A stretch of DNA of 64,000 nt from Herbaspirillum sp. DW155 (lineage in GTDB: Bacteria; Pseudomonadota; Gammaproteobacteria; Burkholderiales; Burkholderiaceae_D). Shown here one piece after another: positions 63,718 through 64,000 of this stretch. The notes below the pieces were generated by a model. It searched no databases. It saw only the letters and a list, made by a program, of their open reading frames with translations, and was not told where the DNA came from. How positions within the stretch are numbered: position 1 is the stretch's first letter; each line of letters starts with the position of its first letter. The position numbers were made by a program, and so were the translations under genes. Location: NCBI RefSeq assembly GCF_037076565.1, contig NZ_AP029028.1:5394001-5458000 (forward strand), read 5' to 3'.

Positions 63718-63934
63718 CACGCGCCCTCCTCTGCCGACCAGCGTAAAGGGAGGAGAAAGCCTGGGAGGGATGAAACCGGATTGTGCATGGAGAGATGACG
63801 GCGAAGGTGCGGTTAAATGATTGGATCGGGCGGGCCACATTCTACCGCTCCGCCGGCCCCTGCATCAGCCACAGATCAAGCCCCTGCCGTGCTGTTACGA
63901 AACAAGCCCTGCCTGTTACGCCTCGTCTTCCCAT

Positions 63935-63979
63935 AAAAAATTACCGCCGGGAAATCACCCTAAGGTGACTTGCCGGCGG
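63935..63979 (-). terminator. Terminator of a minus-strand gene lying beyond the window
   Basis: CCGCCGG and CCGGCGG enclose a second stem TCACC/GGTGA. On the minus strand TTTTTT follows, so it ends a transcript coming from beyond 64000. Confidence 0.7.
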
Positions 63980-64000
63980 CAGAGAAAGCGGCGTTTCAGT

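Overview
The window looks like chromosomal DNA of a GC-rich betaproteobacterium, most likely Oxalobacteraceae and close to Herbaspirillum. This is inferred from the gene set (phasin, lipB-lipA with a D-amino-acid aminotransferase and a DUF493 gene nearby, DUF2863, DUF3717 and DUF2917 proteins, MnmC, folE with a BLUF gene) and the uniform GC-rich coding style; no rRNA or tRNA gene is present to confirm it. The right end carries mnmG, rsmG, parA and parB with two perfect parS sites and one degenerate one, the arrangement found next to the chromosomal origin.

Layout. 1-6.3 kb: end of an MFS exporter, an HD-GYP c-di-GMP phosphodiesterase, a folE-BLUF operon, a stand-alone FlgH-like L-ring lipoprotein and two small envelope proteins. 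6.3-18.3 kb: amino-acid metabolism and transport (DadA, an SDR, polar amino-acid ABC permease and ATPase, a flavin monooxygenase with its GAF/Fis regulator, a VapC toxin with an apparently chimeric antitoxin, a Tat-exported binding protein, an EamA transporter). 18.4-20.0 kb: an AT-richer islet with a periplasmic C39 peptidase, a 30-residue membrane peptide and a small exported protein carrying double-glycine-like motifs. 20.0-24.8 kb: a sulfur-scavenging operon (MetQ-like binding protein truncated at the islet, LLM monooxygenase, two SfnB-type flavoproteins). 25-33 kb: DUF3717, patatin, phasin, a COG2509 flavoprotein, a YXWGXW protein, MnmC and an AEC transporter. 33-41.5 kb: a CHASE-PAS-GGDEF-EAL protein, a CobW-type metallochaperone, ribA, and a GMC dehydrogenase/aldehyde dehydrogenase pair. 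41.6-46.2 kb: lipA, lipB, a DUF2917/LysR pair, DUF493 and a D-amino-acid aminotransferase. 46.3-56.8 kb: two ABC exporters, a chemoreceptor, a GH3 beta-glucosidase and OpgG. 57-64 kb: parB, parA, a LysE exporter, lipocalin, rsmG, mnmG and a TSUP transporter.

The most unusual material is a family of palindromic repeats with ends reading AGAACCC and GGGTTCT. Two 270-bp copies, inverted relative to each other and differing by about three bases, lie at 19659 and 32818. Solo 36-bp imperfect palindromes of the same family lie at 14301 and 31718, and a decayed end lies at 50395. The copy at 19659 sits inside the signal peptide of the exported small protein of the C39 islet, is a whole number of codons long, is flanked by ACT on both sides and leaves the reading frame open. 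Members of this family also provide the present stop codons of vapC, metQ and the CHASE/GGDEF/EAL gene.

The C39 islet is the best candidate for a little-described system: a Sec-exported C39 peptidase, a Sec-exported substrate-like protein with two LSxNExQ motifs (the second followed by a KGA double-glycine-like site), and a tiny membrane peptide whose stop codon overlaps the peptidase start. Its upstream gene has been modified in this strain by the repeat insertion.
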